A stretch of 64,000 nt of DNA from a virus. The notes under the pieces were generated by a model that saw only the letters and a list, made by a program, of their open reading frames with translations, had not been told where the DNA came from and did no database searches. The DNA is taken from positions 124,001 to 188,000 of the IMG/VR virus record IMGVR_UViG_3300046507_000773; one strand, written 5' to 3'. Both the position numbers and the translations under genes were made by a program. The first letter of the stretch is position 1, and each line of letters begins with the position of its first letter. Below, in pieces: positions 1 through 7,519 of the stretch.

Positions 1-240
1 GAGCCTGGCATGTCGGTTGCGAACAAGTACAAGTCGCCGGCGCTGGAAAGTCTGGAAGAAGTGACCATCACTCGCAATACGCTGAACCAAAGCGTGAAGT
101 CGGTAGCCGGCGTTGCAGCGATGGAATCGGTTTCCATCTCGCTCGAAGAACTCTTCGACAGCATGAACTGGAAGCGTGAGAACGCTCCCAAGCGTAGCGC
201 TCAACCTGCATGGGTTGGCTGGGCTACCAACGAGCAATAA
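1..240 (+). CDS. C-terminal part of an unrecognised protein (cut by window start)
   Basis: The reading frame is open from the first base and ends at TAA 238-240, giving 79 visible residues. An ATG at 10 is in frame, but no ribosome binding site can be judged there, so the gene probably starts before the window. The tail is polar with a basic stretch (KRENAPKRS) and shows no recognisable domain. A hairpin terminator follows directly, so this is the last gene of its transcript. Confidence 0.6.
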   Translation, partial: EPGMSVANKYKSPALESLEEVTITRNTLNQSVKSVAGVAAMESVSISLEELFDSMNWKRENAPKRSAQPAWVGWATNEQ

Positions 241-249
241 CTGCTGAGC

Positions 250-290
250 AGCATAATGGCCCTCCCGTCCTGGGAGGGCTTTATGCCGTA
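250..290 (+). terminator. Hairpin terminator with TTTATGCCG tail
   Basis: GCCCTCCC and GGGAGGGC pair around a short loop. The hairpin is followed by TTTATGCCG, and the upstream GCATAA can pair with the TTATGC of the tail to extend the stem. Confidence 0.8.
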
Positions 291-306
291 GTTTCAAAAA
301 GTTTTT

Positions 307-320
307 AACGACATATCACG
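307..320 (+). promoter_or_regulatory. Candidate phage early promoter, ACATATCAC motif
   Basis: AACGACATATCACG follows a T-rich run and lies about 90 bases before the gene at 410. The same motif with similar flanks is found before the genes at 26529, 32258, 37381, 45657 and 50562. It resembles the phiKZ early promoter element TATATTAC. The function is inferred from recurrence. Confidence 0.45.
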
Positions 321-409
321 AAGGTGTCAATGGTATTGGCATTAAGTGATTTTCTTACAGAATACTCTTTTAGTTATAGCCCTTTCCCCCAACCTCCTTA
401 GGAGACTAG

Positions 410-1069
410 ATGAACAAGAATACCGGCGTTGTGATGCAATTCGCAGGCGCCAAATATGACCTGGCGAAACTGATGGCCTTGCTGGGTACTTGCCCCAAGG
501 TGAAGATCAATGAACTGGAACTGAACGGTCCAGCCAAAGACGAGAAGCAAGCGAACGATCCTGTGTTCGCTGCCAACCGTCAAGACCAGATCGTGACCTA
601 CCATGGCCAGCCTGCTGAATACCCGCAGTGCGTGATCCTCGTGAAGCAGCACGGCAAGTACACCGTCCTCTACGGTGACTCGATCCGTGACGCTGTCGAA
701 GAAGCTTACCTCGTGACCTCGCACACCCTCAAGAAGGTGCGTTACGAGCAAAGCCAACCGGCAACGGCTGAACGTGTCCTGACCTCGACTACCACCGGCC
801 AAATGGCGGACAAGTTCCAGGCAGCGTTTCGCGGCAGCCGTGAGCCGGTTTCGGTCAAGGTGCAAAACGCCGGCGTATCGGGTGCGCATGTCGGTCGCGA
901 CTGGGCAGGCCATCATCGTGCACAGCAAGATACGTTGACGAGCCAGGTCCGTGGTGAGAAGATCGAGAAGAACACGACCTTCGGCCGCCATGGTTCGGCA
1001 AGTGACGTCCAGCGTGGTACGCACAAGTCGCCCCAGTATCACAGCGGTGCTCGTCGCCGCGAGCAATAA
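410..1069 (+). CDS. Unrecognised 219-residue protein
   Basis: The ATG is preceded by TTAGGAGACTAG, a good Shine-Dalgarno. The N-terminal half (to about residue 130) looks folded and mixed alpha/beta. The C-terminal third is rich in Gly, Ser, Arg, Gln and His and ends in RRREQ, suggesting a basic, flexible tail. No family was recognised. It is probably transcribed from its own promoter, because a terminator and the ACATATCAC motif lie upstream. It is apparently monocistronic or paired with the gene at 1215. Confidence 0.85.
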   Translation: MNKNTGVVMQFAGAKYDLAKLMALLGTCPKVKINELELNGPAKDEKQANDPVFAANRQDQIVTYHGQPAEYPQCVILVKQHGKYTVLYGDSIRDAVEEAYLVTSHTLKKVRYEQSQPATAERVLTSTTTGQMADKFQAAFRGSREPVSVKVQNAGVSGAHVGRDWAGHHRAQQDTLTSQVRGEKIEKNTTFGRHGSASDVQRGTHKSPQYHSGARRREQ

Positions 1070-1214
1070 GTCAATCTGTGGTTTTTTAACAGAAGACTAA
1101 CAAAGCTATGTACAGAATCGATGAGCGCAGTCTGAGCCCATCAAAGCAATTACCGCGATTGCTCTTGCAGTAATCAGACAAACCAACCTCTTTAACAACC
1201 TGAAGGAAAAAGTA

Positions 1215-1736
1215 ATGGCAACCGCAACCGAAAAAGACGTCCTGAAAGCTGAAGCGAAAAAGACCTTCGACGACCTGTCGCCGGAAGTCAAGAAGACCGT
1301 CGAAGCTGCCCGCGGCTACGTCACCATCTCGAACGAAGGCACCCCGGCCGTCGACCCCGCCACCTACGAGCGCCTGCTGGAACTGAACAACTCGAGCAAG
1401 GAAGCCTACATCGGCGTCCAGGAAGCCAATGCCGTCATCTACCCGGCACTGGCCTACGTGTTCGGCGAAAAGGGCATCCCGGTCATGGCCGAGAACGCTG
1501 ACGTCAAGCAGATCACCGGCGTCGTCCCGTGCTTCGGCAAGGACACGATCTCGGTCGGCCTGAAGCGTTCGTCGCCGTACACCCTGCGCGATTCCGAAGG
1601 CACCGTCACCGGCACCGGCACGAGCTTCGGCACCATCAGCGTCGACCACAAGATCTACGCCACCAAGACCCGCGGCGAACTGGCCAAGGTGAAGAACCTG
1701 ATCGGCGAACTCGGCGCAGCTAGCCTGTCGTCGTAA
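1215..1736 (+). CDS. Unrecognised 173-residue protein, probably abundant
   Basis: It starts at an ATG after GAAGGAAAAAGTA. Codon choice is strongly biased to C-ending codons (GTC, ATC, ACC, CTG), unlike the small hypothetical genes nearby and like the sheath and tubulin genes, which suggests high expression. The N-terminal 30 residues are charged and helical. The rest has many Gly/Thr-Val segments typical of beta-rich proteins. It could be a minor virion or head-decoration protein, but no homology is claimed. A long non-coding stretch with duplicated RNA structure follows it. Confidence 0.85.
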   Translation: MATATEKDVLKAEAKKTFDDLSPEVKKTVEAARGYVTISNEGTPAVDPATYERLLELNNSSKEAYIGVQEANAVIYPALAYVFGEKGIPVMAENADVKQITGVVPCFGKDTISVGLKRSSPYTLRDSEGTVTGTGTSFGTISVDHKIYATKTRGELAKVKNLIGELGAASLSS

Positions 1737-1749
1737 AGCATCGGCGCGC

Positions 1750-1977
1750 GTCGCCGTAGGGAGCTAGCTTCCCCTGTAGCTGCTTGACGTCCGTGCCTTT
1801 GTGCGAGAGTGACGTGGCTGCTCAAATCTTGCCCCCATCGTGGAGCGTGTAAAAGTTAGGAAGCCGTCCGATGGCCGGTTCCCGTAAAGGAAGTTAGCTT
1901 CTCCTGATATCGCCAGCGCTTAGCCTTTGTGCGAAGAAGCGCTTGCGGGGCAAAGACCACAAGGTCAAAGTTAGGGT
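1750..1977 (+). ncRNA. Tandemly duplicated structured RNA, about 128-base unit
   Basis: Two related copies lie one after the other, at about 1756-1862 and 1884-1977. Each has a hairpin around AGCTAGCTT or AGTTAGCTT, then a stem-loop whose loop contains GCCTTTGTGCGA (1795-1806 and 1923-1934), then AAAGTTAGG. The arms flanking the shared loop differ between copies but stay paired: ACGTC with GACGT in the first, AGCGCTT with AAGCGCT in the second. This is compensatory change. The region has no convincing ORF and ends in a terminator. It could be a small RNA or a long 5' leader of the gene at 2037. Confidence 0.55.
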
Positions 1978-2017
1978 CTGGGTGACAACGCCCGGACCCG
2001 CCCCTATTTTTTATGCC
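1974..2017 (+). terminator. Hairpin terminator with T-run and TTATGCCG tail
   Basis: GGGTCTGGG pairs with CCCGGACCC (one G-T pair) around an 8-base loop. CGCCCCTATTTTTTATGCCG follows. It closes the structured RNA region upstream of the gene at 2037. Confidence 0.8.
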
Positions 2018-2036
2018 GCCTTTTAGGAATAAAGAC

Positions 2037-2354
2037 ATGAGCGCTACCGAAGAAAATAAGAACGAAGATCAAACCATCCAAGTACCGGAGTCCTGGAAAG
2101 AAACCCTGGTCGAATACTACGGCCATCTGAAGCCTGTCACGGAAGTCGGCCAAGCTGTCCAGCGCAAAGACGGCAGCCAACTCCGCTCGGGCGCTGAAGC
2201 ATACCGCTACGCCATCGTCGTTCAAGTCGAGCCGTTGGTACTGGTCTCGCGCGGAACCGACATGCGCTGGTCGGCAACGGTGAAGATCGACGACTTCGCG
2301 GCATTCGGCAAGGTCAAGGACGACGTCCTGCAAGCCTGCATGCGGAGGCTGTAA
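2037..2354 (+). CDS. Unrecognised 105-residue protein, paralog of the gene at 3960
   Basis: The start at 2037 is chosen because TTTTAGGAATAAAGAC gives a Shine-Dalgarno at the right distance. An in-frame ATG at 2013 lies inside the terminator tail and is unlikely. The C-terminal half (RSGAEAYRYAIVVQVEPLVLVS) resembles residues about 68-90 of the protein at 3960 (RAGRNAYGQAVVISLDPFVLIS), so the two look like paralogs sharing a small beta-rich domain. Its stop overlaps the start of the next gene (TAATG), so the two are co-translated. Function unknown. Confidence 0.85.
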   Translation: MSATEENKNEDQTIQVPESWKETLVEYYGHLKPVTEVGQAVQRKDGSQLRSGAEAYRYAIVVQVEPLVLVSRGTDMRWSATVKIDDFAAFGKVKDDVLQACMRRL

Positions 2355-2686
2355 TGCTGCAAATGCTTATCGGTGGTTTCTGCATGTACGTCATGTTCAA
2401 GGACAAGAATGCAGAAGTCATCCGCAGGTCGTATCTCTGGCCTTTCGCTTGCCTGCTGTGGTGCATCCTGTCGATCATTACGATCACTGGGATGTTCGAA
2501 GTAATCGGACAGCTTGGCATTAAATTGCCGCCGGACGAACAGGCAGTTCCGATCCTCTTCGGCATCTGCATGCTGGCAATTCTGGTCGTGGGTTACATCA
2601 ACATCTGGAGACCACATCGCCGGATGAAGAAAAGAAATGCAGTTTTAATCGACGAAACTATCGGTATGTCCAATACCGAAGTTTGA
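2354..2686 (+). CDS. Small integral membrane protein, 110 residues
   Basis: It starts in a TAATG overlap with the upstream gene. Hydrophobic segments lie at about residues 1-15, 27-48 and 65-85, followed by a basic stretch (RPHRRMKKRN). This pattern suits a small inner-membrane protein with two or three spans and a cytoplasmic basic C-terminus. Phage proteins of this kind include holin-like and superinfection-exclusion proteins, but nothing here decides between them. No lysozyme gene is adjacent. Confidence 0.8.
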   Translation: MLQMLIGGFCMYVMFKDKNAEVIRRSYLWPFACLLWCILSIITITGMFEVIGQLGIKLPPDEQAVPILFGICMLAILVVGYINIWRPHRRMKKRNAVLIDETIGMSNTEV

Positions 2687-2706
2687 AGTTTGCGGCAGTA
2701 GTTTTT

Positions 2707-2738
2707 GAAGGGAGTTAGCGCTCCCTTCTTTTTTTGTT
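2707..2738 (+). terminator. Hairpin terminator
   Basis: GAAGGGAG and CTCCCTTC pair around TTAGCG and are followed by a run of T. It sits between the membrane protein gene and the gene at 2759. Confidence 0.8.
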
Positions 2739-2758
2739 TCCACAGAAGGTTTTTCCCC

Positions 2759-3919
2759 ATGTCCCTCGTCAAAATTAAAAAGATCCTGGGCGACGAGCTC
2801 GCTCAACACTTCGATTCGCACAACCACCTGTCGGGTACGCACAAATATTCCCGTCCAGTCATTCTGGACCTATCGATGAAAAAGCAAGAAGACGGCAATC
2901 CGTCTCTGGAGATCATCGATGAAAACCTGCAACTCATTTCGGCACACGCCAGTGAGAATGCGATCCTGATCTTGGACCGTAAGGCCATGAACAACAATCA
3001 GGTGTACAACGCCAACATCATCTACGTCGTCGTTCCCGATGTGGTGGGCGATGTGGTGGGCCTGCAAGAACATGAGGCCGGCTGGAAATTCCCGAAGATT
3101 CTGAAGCGCACTCCGAGCATCGAGGCAGCTTTGGAAGACATCGCGATGAATCTCAAACGTGTCACGCAAGAAGTCCCCGCCAAGGTTGACGATCTGGCCG
3201 AAGACGTGAGCAAGAAGGCGAACCTCTGGCTGCGCGATAGTGAGCGTCGTTTGTCGGGTATCCACCAAAGTGTCCTGGACAACATGTTCCATGATCCGCT
3301 CTGGACTTACATGGCAAGTCGTGAAATCCGCATCATTGGCGACCTCACGCATTCGGCCCATGGCCTGCCGCATTCCAGTGGCGCGATGTCCTGGTTCGTG
3401 AACCTGACCGGCAAGGACAAGCTGTTCACCACCAAGTACGTGAGCCATGCCAAGTATCACTTCCTGGCAATGGCGGGTATTTTGCAGCTGACGGGTATCT
3501 TGCTTAAGAACGGCTACGCGATCGAGAAAAAACGTTCGGACTACGTGATCGGCAAAGAGATTTACATGTACACCAAGGATCGTCATGGTCGTTACAACAC
3601 CGTTTCATTGCCGGATGCCTACGACGAGATCATCATCATGCCGATTTCGATGTGGGACAAAGCGAAGGACGAGGTGAAGATCTCGCCGGTTTATCTCGTG
3701 GCTGAAACGGAACAGCATGCTGCAGTTATTCACACACTGCAAACTGAACACCAGGACGTCTTCGTCCGCTTCGTGGAAAACTACAACCAGGCGATGGAGC
3801 ACATCAAGACGTTCGAGCAGTTGGCCGATGTGAGGGACACGTTCCCGGTGCAAGCTATTCGTCTGCATGGTGCCAAGAAGATTCATCTCTTCCTGGACCT
3901 CATGGACGACGCCCATTAA
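2759..3919 (+). CDS. Unrecognised 386-residue protein
   Basis: The start at 2759 follows CACAGAAGGTTTTTCCCC. An earlier in-frame ATG at 2705 lies in the terminator stem. The protein is mostly soluble and mixed. Residues about 100-165 are rich in charged residues and may form helices (EAALEDIAMNLKRVTQEV). A short hydrophobic stretch (FLAMAGILQLTGILL) lies near residue 240. There are no catalytic motifs I recognise. A hairpin directly after the stop separates it from the next gene. Confidence 0.85.
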   Translation: MSLVKIKKILGDELAQHFDSHNHLSGTHKYSRPVILDLSMKKQEDGNPSLEIIDENLQLISAHASENAILILDRKAMNNNQVYNANIIYVVVPDVVGDVVGLQEHEAGWKFPKILKRTPSIEAALEDIAMNLKRVTQEVPAKVDDLAEDVSKKANLWLRDSERRLSGIHQSVLDNMFHDPLWTYMASREIRIIGDLTHSAHGLPHSSGAMSWFVNLTGKDKLFTTKYVSHAKYHFLAMAGILQLTGILLKNGYAIEKKRSDYVIGKEIYMYTKDRHGRYNTVSLPDAYDEIIIMPISMWDKAKDEVKISPVYLVAETEQHAAVIHTLQTEHQDVFVRFVENYNQAMEHIKTFEQLADVRDTFPVQAIRLHGAKKIHLFLDLMDDAH

Positions 3920-3928
3920 CAAAACAAA

Positions 3929-3951
3929 AAAGGGGAGGCTAGTCCTCCCCA
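3929..3951 (+). terminator. Intercistronic hairpin, weak terminator or processing site
   Basis: GGGGAGG and CCTCCCC pair around CTAGT (3932-3950). An A-run precedes it but no T-run follows, so read-through into the gene at 3960 is likely. Confidence 0.5.
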
Positions 3952-3959
3952 AAAGTCCA

Positions 3960-4358
3960 ATGAATAAAGACAAACCGATGGTGCTCATGGAAATGGGCAC
4001 AGTCCAAACGATCGCTGACTTCTTCAAAAGCGGGGAAGCTTCGGATGAGGTAATCAAAGCCTTCGAGAAGTTGGAATCGAACCTCAACCACACCAAACGC
4101 GTCTTGGCTCGTGAAGAGGAAATTATCGTGGGCGATATTGTCGAACCCAAACCGGGTTGGAATACGCTCCGGGCCGGTCGCAATGCTTACGGACAAGCCG
4201 TCGTCATTTCACTTGATCCATTTGTTTTGATTTCCCAGGACGGGGAATCCGTTTGGACGGGCGGGAATGAACCGAAGAACTTTAACATGGTAGGGACAGT
4301 GAACGAGCAGAAACTCAAAACGCTGACCTTCATCGTCGAAACAAGGAAGAAAGCATGA
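3960..4358 (+). CDS. Unrecognised 132-residue protein, paralog of the gene at 2037
   Basis: The ATG at 3960 follows a hairpin; ATG 3978 is an alternative start. The N-terminal half is helical (QTIADFFKSGEASDEVIKAF). The C-terminal half matches the protein at 2037 in the pattern R-G-AY-AVV-PFVLIS-DG-W. The last codon overlaps the DHFR gene (ATGA), so the two are probably translationally coupled. Function unknown. Confidence 0.85.
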   Translation: MNKDKPMVLMEMGTVQTIADFFKSGEASDEVIKAFEKLESNLNHTKRVLAREEEIIVGDIVEPKPGWNTLRAGRNAYGQAVVISLDPFVLISQDGESVWTGGNEPKNFNMVGTVNEQKLKTLTFIVETRKKA

Positions 4359-5275
4359 CATTGCCGATTCACTTGATACTCGCTGCAACGCCGCGTGGCG
4401 AGATCGGATTTCAGAACACCATCCCCTGGAAGCTTAAAGGCGATCTGAAGCGTTTTAAAGACCTGACCATGGACAACTTCGTCCTGATGGGCAGGAAGAC
4501 CGTAGAGAGCCTTACAGCGCCTCTGAAGGGGCGTATCGTTGTGGCGATCTCTTCCACATGGTACGCTGACATGGAAGCAGGCAAGAATACGCCGCCAGGA
4601 GTCGATCTCATCTATTCGTCGCTGCAGCACGCACTCGATTCCCTCAACTGTTTCAAGTGTTCTGCTACACCGAAGAAGATCTTCATCGCCGGCGGCGTTC
4701 GTTTGTACGAAGAAGCATGGAACCTCGCTTCGCATCTGCACCTGTCGCTGGTATTCGAAGATCCGAAAGATGGCGCCTACGATGCAGAGCTGCCGCAGCT
4801 GAGCACGTCAGGCTTCGAACTGATCAAGGAACCGGTTGCCGTCATGAAGGAAGGGTCGGACAAGTACAGCTACATCTACTACGAAGCGGCACGCCATGTA
4901 CCTGGCGAAATCCGACGACCTTACCTGGGTACGGAAGCCACCATCTTCGAAGTCATGGGCGAACTCGTGGGCCTTACCAATGAAGAACTCATGATCGAGC
5001 AAAACAAAAGCCAGGAAGCCATGAACAACCTGGCCTTTACTGCACGGCAGCGCCTGACAGCTTCTGCTCTCGAAGAACTTCTGGCCACAGAAAACGATCC
5101 CAATCAGGATTACTTCAACATCTGGACTGGACAAGGCAAACCGCAACCGCCAGGAATCCAGGATCTGAGCGTCTATGCTCACCACTTCCTGGGTGACAAA
5201 GCAAAGCTCCTGGAAAAAGACGAACGCCGCGATGTTCGTTATCCGCCCAAGGACAAGATCGAAGGTGATAAATGA
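4355..5275 (+). CDS. Dihydrofolate reductase with a C-terminal extension
   Basis: Residues 1 to about 175 carry the DHFR fold: HLILAATPRGEIGF, then IPWKLKGDLKRFKDLT, then the MGRKTVESL nucleotide-binding segment, and IFIAGGVRLYEEAW with the conserved GG. DHFR reduces dihydrofolate with NADPH and supplies tetrahydrofolate for dTMP synthesis. Normal DHFR is about 160-190 residues, but this protein has 306. The extra 130 residues are mostly helical and polar with no known domain. No thymidylate synthase gene is visible in the window. It overlaps both neighbours by ATGA, so it belongs to an operon with 3960 and 5272. Confidence 0.9.
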   Translation: MTLPIHLILAATPRGEIGFQNTIPWKLKGDLKRFKDLTMDNFVLMGRKTVESLTAPLKGRIVVAISSTWYADMEAGKNTPPGVDLIYSSLQHALDSLNCFKCSATPKKIFIAGGVRLYEEAWNLASHLHLSLVFEDPKDGAYDAELPQLSTSGFELIKEPVAVMKEGSDKYSYIYYEAARHVPGEIRRPYLGTEATIFEVMGELVGLTNEELMIEQNKSQEAMNNLAFTARQRLTASALEELLATENDPNQDYFNIWTGQGKPQPPGIQDLSVYAHHFLGDKAKLLEKDERRDVRYPPKDKIEGDK

Positions 5276-5667
5276 AAGCAGAAGAACTGAACAGGCACCA
5301 ACTCATTGCCGTGGCCGCACACGACACGAGTACGACTGTTGGCATTTGCGACCTGCGTTTGCCGATGGAAGAATTCTACAAGGTCGGCGAATACTGGTAC
5401 GATCGCGTTGTCGAAGCCAAGCCGATCTACCAGGACCGTCATGCCATGCGTGAAGTCTTCATGCACTGGATGCTGGATCATGGTGAACTCGTGAAGAACT
5501 TCGTTATCCCATTTGACGAATGGAAGCACGAAATGATTTACCAGATCTGGTGGCACGTGGCTTTCTATACGCGACCTCCTGAACCGGAGCGCATCAAGAA
5601 CGACAACGTCACGGAAGAGACGTGTGGCAGTATCGGTGACGTCTTCTTCCCCACGATTAAGAATTAA
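5272..5667 (+). CDS. Unrecognised 131-residue protein
   Basis: It starts in an ATGA overlap with the DHFR gene. The sequence is acidic and rich in aromatic residues (EYWYDRVVEAK, YQIWWHVAFYTRPPEPERIK), suggesting a compact helical protein. No domain was recognised. Coupling to DHFR hints at a metabolic or accessory role but proves nothing. Confidence 0.8.
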   Translation: MKAEELNRHQLIAVAAHDTSTTVGICDLRLPMEEFYKVGEYWYDRVVEAKPIYQDRHAMREVFMHWMLDHGELVKNFVIPFDEWKHEMIYQIWWHVAFYTRPPEPERIKNDNVTEETCGSIGDVFFPTIKN

Positions 5668-5669
5668 CC

Positions 5670-5885
5670 ATGGCCAAAGACAGTGGATGGATTTCCTGGG
5701 ATCGGTCTAAAACACCGAAACCAGGAACACGACTTCGTTTGAAGTTTCAGAACGGTAACATCTCCAATCCGATCACCTTCATTGATGGTCGTGGTTTGGG
5801 ATGGGGCAATCACGAATACAGCTGGAGCGCGAATCAGGCGTTTGCCAATCGTTGGCGTATCGTTGAATACCAGATTTTGAATTAG
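5670..5885 (+). CDS. Unrecognised 71-residue protein
   Basis: This is a short basic protein rich in Trp, Asn and Gly (WISWDRSKTPKPGTRLRLKF, GLGWGNHEYSW), with the look of a small beta-barrel. It starts two bases after the preceding stop with a weak ribosome binding site, so it may be translated by reinitiation. The next gene has a strong Shine-Dalgarno right after its stop. Confidence 0.65.
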   Translation: MAKDSGWISWDRSKTPKPGTRLRLKFQNGNISNPITFIDGRGLGWGNHEYSWSANQAFANRWRIVEYQILN

Positions 5886-5895
5886 GAGAAAAAGA

Positions 5896-6594
5896 ATGCT
5901 AGCAGGAACTGAATATCAAAAGACGCTGCTGGAGAACGCGATCTTGATGTGGGCCGATAATAAGCCCCAACGTCTTCAGATGGCAAAGGACATTTATCTT
6001 CCACGTCCCGCGAACCACAATGCTGAGTGGGCGTGGGAACTGATGGACAAAATCACGAGGGCGGAGCCGAAGTTTTATCATGCACAGGGCGACATCTATG
6101 CCGCCTTTGAAGAATTCGTGCGTGAGAAACTGCACCAGAACTTGAGCGCTCACCGCGATGGGCGCTACATGGATTCTGAGCAGCACTTGTCTTACTGCAT
6201 CTGGCAATGCATTGCTGAACACGGTTGTTTCGGCACGATGTATCCAGAGCTCACCGGTAAGCGTGTGGAAGATTGGACGAGCTACTCGATCGTCGAACTC
6301 GACGCCAATGGCCTGATCGACAAGCTCAAGCGCTGGGGCTATTTGCAGCCTGTCCCACTCGGCACGCTGGAAGACCAGTATCGTAAGAAAGGACCAGTTC
6401 CCAAGTGGACTGTGCTCTACAACATCGTCACGCCGGGTTCCACCTGGATCGGTACGGGCTGGGAGTTCTTTGACGACGAGACGGAAGCACAGAAACGATT
6501 CGACCACCATGTCGCGATCGGCAACTGTCCAACCAAGCGTCCGTATTCGCAACCGTGCGATTGGCAACATCTGGGTGCAGCGCATCGCATGTAA
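5896..6594 (+). CDS. Unrecognised 232-residue protein
   Basis: A strong TTAGGAGAAAAAGA precedes the ATG. The sequence is soluble with many Trp and His residues. The N-terminal 100 residues look helical, and the C-terminal part (KWTVLYNIVTPGSTWIG) looks like beta strands. No known motif was seen. It lies in the run of small genes after DHFR. Confidence 0.85.
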   Translation: MLAGTEYQKTLLENAILMWADNKPQRLQMAKDIYLPRPANHNAEWAWELMDKITRAEPKFYHAQGDIYAAFEEFVREKLHQNLSAHRDGRYMDSEQHLSYCIWQCIAEHGCFGTMYPELTGKRVEDWTSYSIVELDANGLIDKLKRWGYLQPVPLGTLEDQYRKKGPVPKWTVLYNIVTPGSTWIGTGWEFFDDETEAQKRFDHHVAIGNCPTKRPYSQPCDWQHLGAAHRM

Positions 6595-6605
6595 AGGGAA
6601 TTCGA

Positions 6606-6995
6606 ATGATTACCTTCTCAATGGAGGACCGCAAGGACATTGCGGAGAGTCTGTGGTTTTGGGTGCGGGATAAAACTCCCAAAGACGAACTCAACATCCG
6701 GCACATGCCTGAGCATGACAAGTTCCATGAGCAACTCATTGCGGACAGGATGACGGTTGATGATCCCGACATCGACCCCGTCCTGAAAGACTTCATGGAA
6801 AAGTGCGATCTCTTCTTCAACATGGAACAAGAGTTTCATGATGACGATGATTTCAAACAACGCCAGGATTTCTGTAAGTGGTTGACCGAAACGAGGGGAC
6901 GTGTTCCAAGTACGTCATACAACCCCTACAGCGATCCCATGGACGAACTGTACTGGCTCGCCTATGAGTTCGCTTTGCAACGGAAATTTTACTGA
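6606..6995 (+). CDS. Unrecognised acidic 129-residue protein
   Basis: The start at 6606 follows AAAGGGAATTCGA; an upstream in-frame ATG at 6555 overlaps the previous gene and is less likely. The protein is strongly acidic, with a run of Asp near residue 80 (EFHDDDDFKQRQ). Small acidic early phage proteins often bind host factors or mimic DNA, but there is no direct support for that here. Confidence 0.8.
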   Translation: MITFSMEDRKDIAESLWFWVRDKTPKDELNIRHMPEHDKFHEQLIADRMTVDDPDIDPVLKDFMEKCDLFFNMEQEFHDDDDFKQRQDFCKWLTETRGRVPSTSYNPYSDPMDELYWLAYEFALQRKFY

Positions 6996-7004
6996 GAGAT
7001 AAAC

Positions 7005-7436
7005 ATGCCGACCAAAGAACAAATGGCCGCAAAGTACGAATTCAACCCCGAACAGGATAGCATTATTCTGCGCTTCCCCAGTGGACTTTCCACTACTTCT
7101 GACCCCGTGTGGTTCAAGAAGTTTCTCAAGTTATTGATGCAGGCATTCCTTGCGGATATCAAGATAAGTGAAGATGGAATTCGCACGCGACTTCTCGTCA
7201 AGCCCATCGGCGACGTCGACGAAATTGCTAATAAAATCATTAGCTCGTGGATTACGCAATTGATCATGGACCCTACTCCGACTAAGCCCAAAGGAGTAAT
7301 ACCGAGTGAGCGCAATCACTACACTCTTTCTTTATTCCACAATGGCGTCGTCTACAAGGACATCTTCCCCATCACCAACATGAAGGATGAAGAAGGTTAT
7401 TACGAGTTCAGTTATTACGGTTACCTGGCGATGTAA
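7005..7436 (+). CDS. Tail-tube-like paralog, 143 residues
   Basis: The segment SSWITQLIMDPTPTK (about residues 80-95) closely matches EGWITELIMDPNTK in the tail tube protein encoded on the opposite strand at 7520. The pattern continues weakly through the following beta strands to the C-terminus (YYEFSYYGYLAM against TTYNIQFTGVW). The protein is about half the tube length. Phage tails often reuse the tube fold in tail-terminator, neck or baseplate-hub rings, which is the likeliest role. It is convergent with the tube gene. Confidence 0.6.
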   Translation: MPTKEQMAAKYEFNPEQDSIILRFPSGLSTTSDPVWFKKFLKLLMQAFLADIKISEDGIRTRLLVKPIGDVDEIANKIISSWITQLIMDPTPTKPKGVIPSERNHYTLSLFHNGVVYKDIFPITNMKDEEGYYEFSYYGYLAM

Positions 7437-7443
7437 GACGAAT

Positions 7444-7494
7444 GCAGCATAAATGCCCTACCCTTCCTTTCGGAGGGGTAGGGCTGTATGCCCG
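7444..7494. terminator. Bidirectional hairpin terminator between convergent genes
   Basis: GCCCTACCC pairs with GGGTAGGGC. GCATAAA precedes it and GTATGCCCG follows, so each strand reads hairpin then a TATGC tail. It serves the gene at 7005 (+) and the tail tube gene (-). Confidence 0.75.
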
Positions 7495-7519
7495 ATTGCT
7501 CGGGACATCTTTTTTTGGC

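Noticed and set aside
1750-2017. Possible tandem tRNAs in the duplicated RNA region
   Set aside because: The copies lack T-loop and anticodon-arm patterns and have a different stem order.
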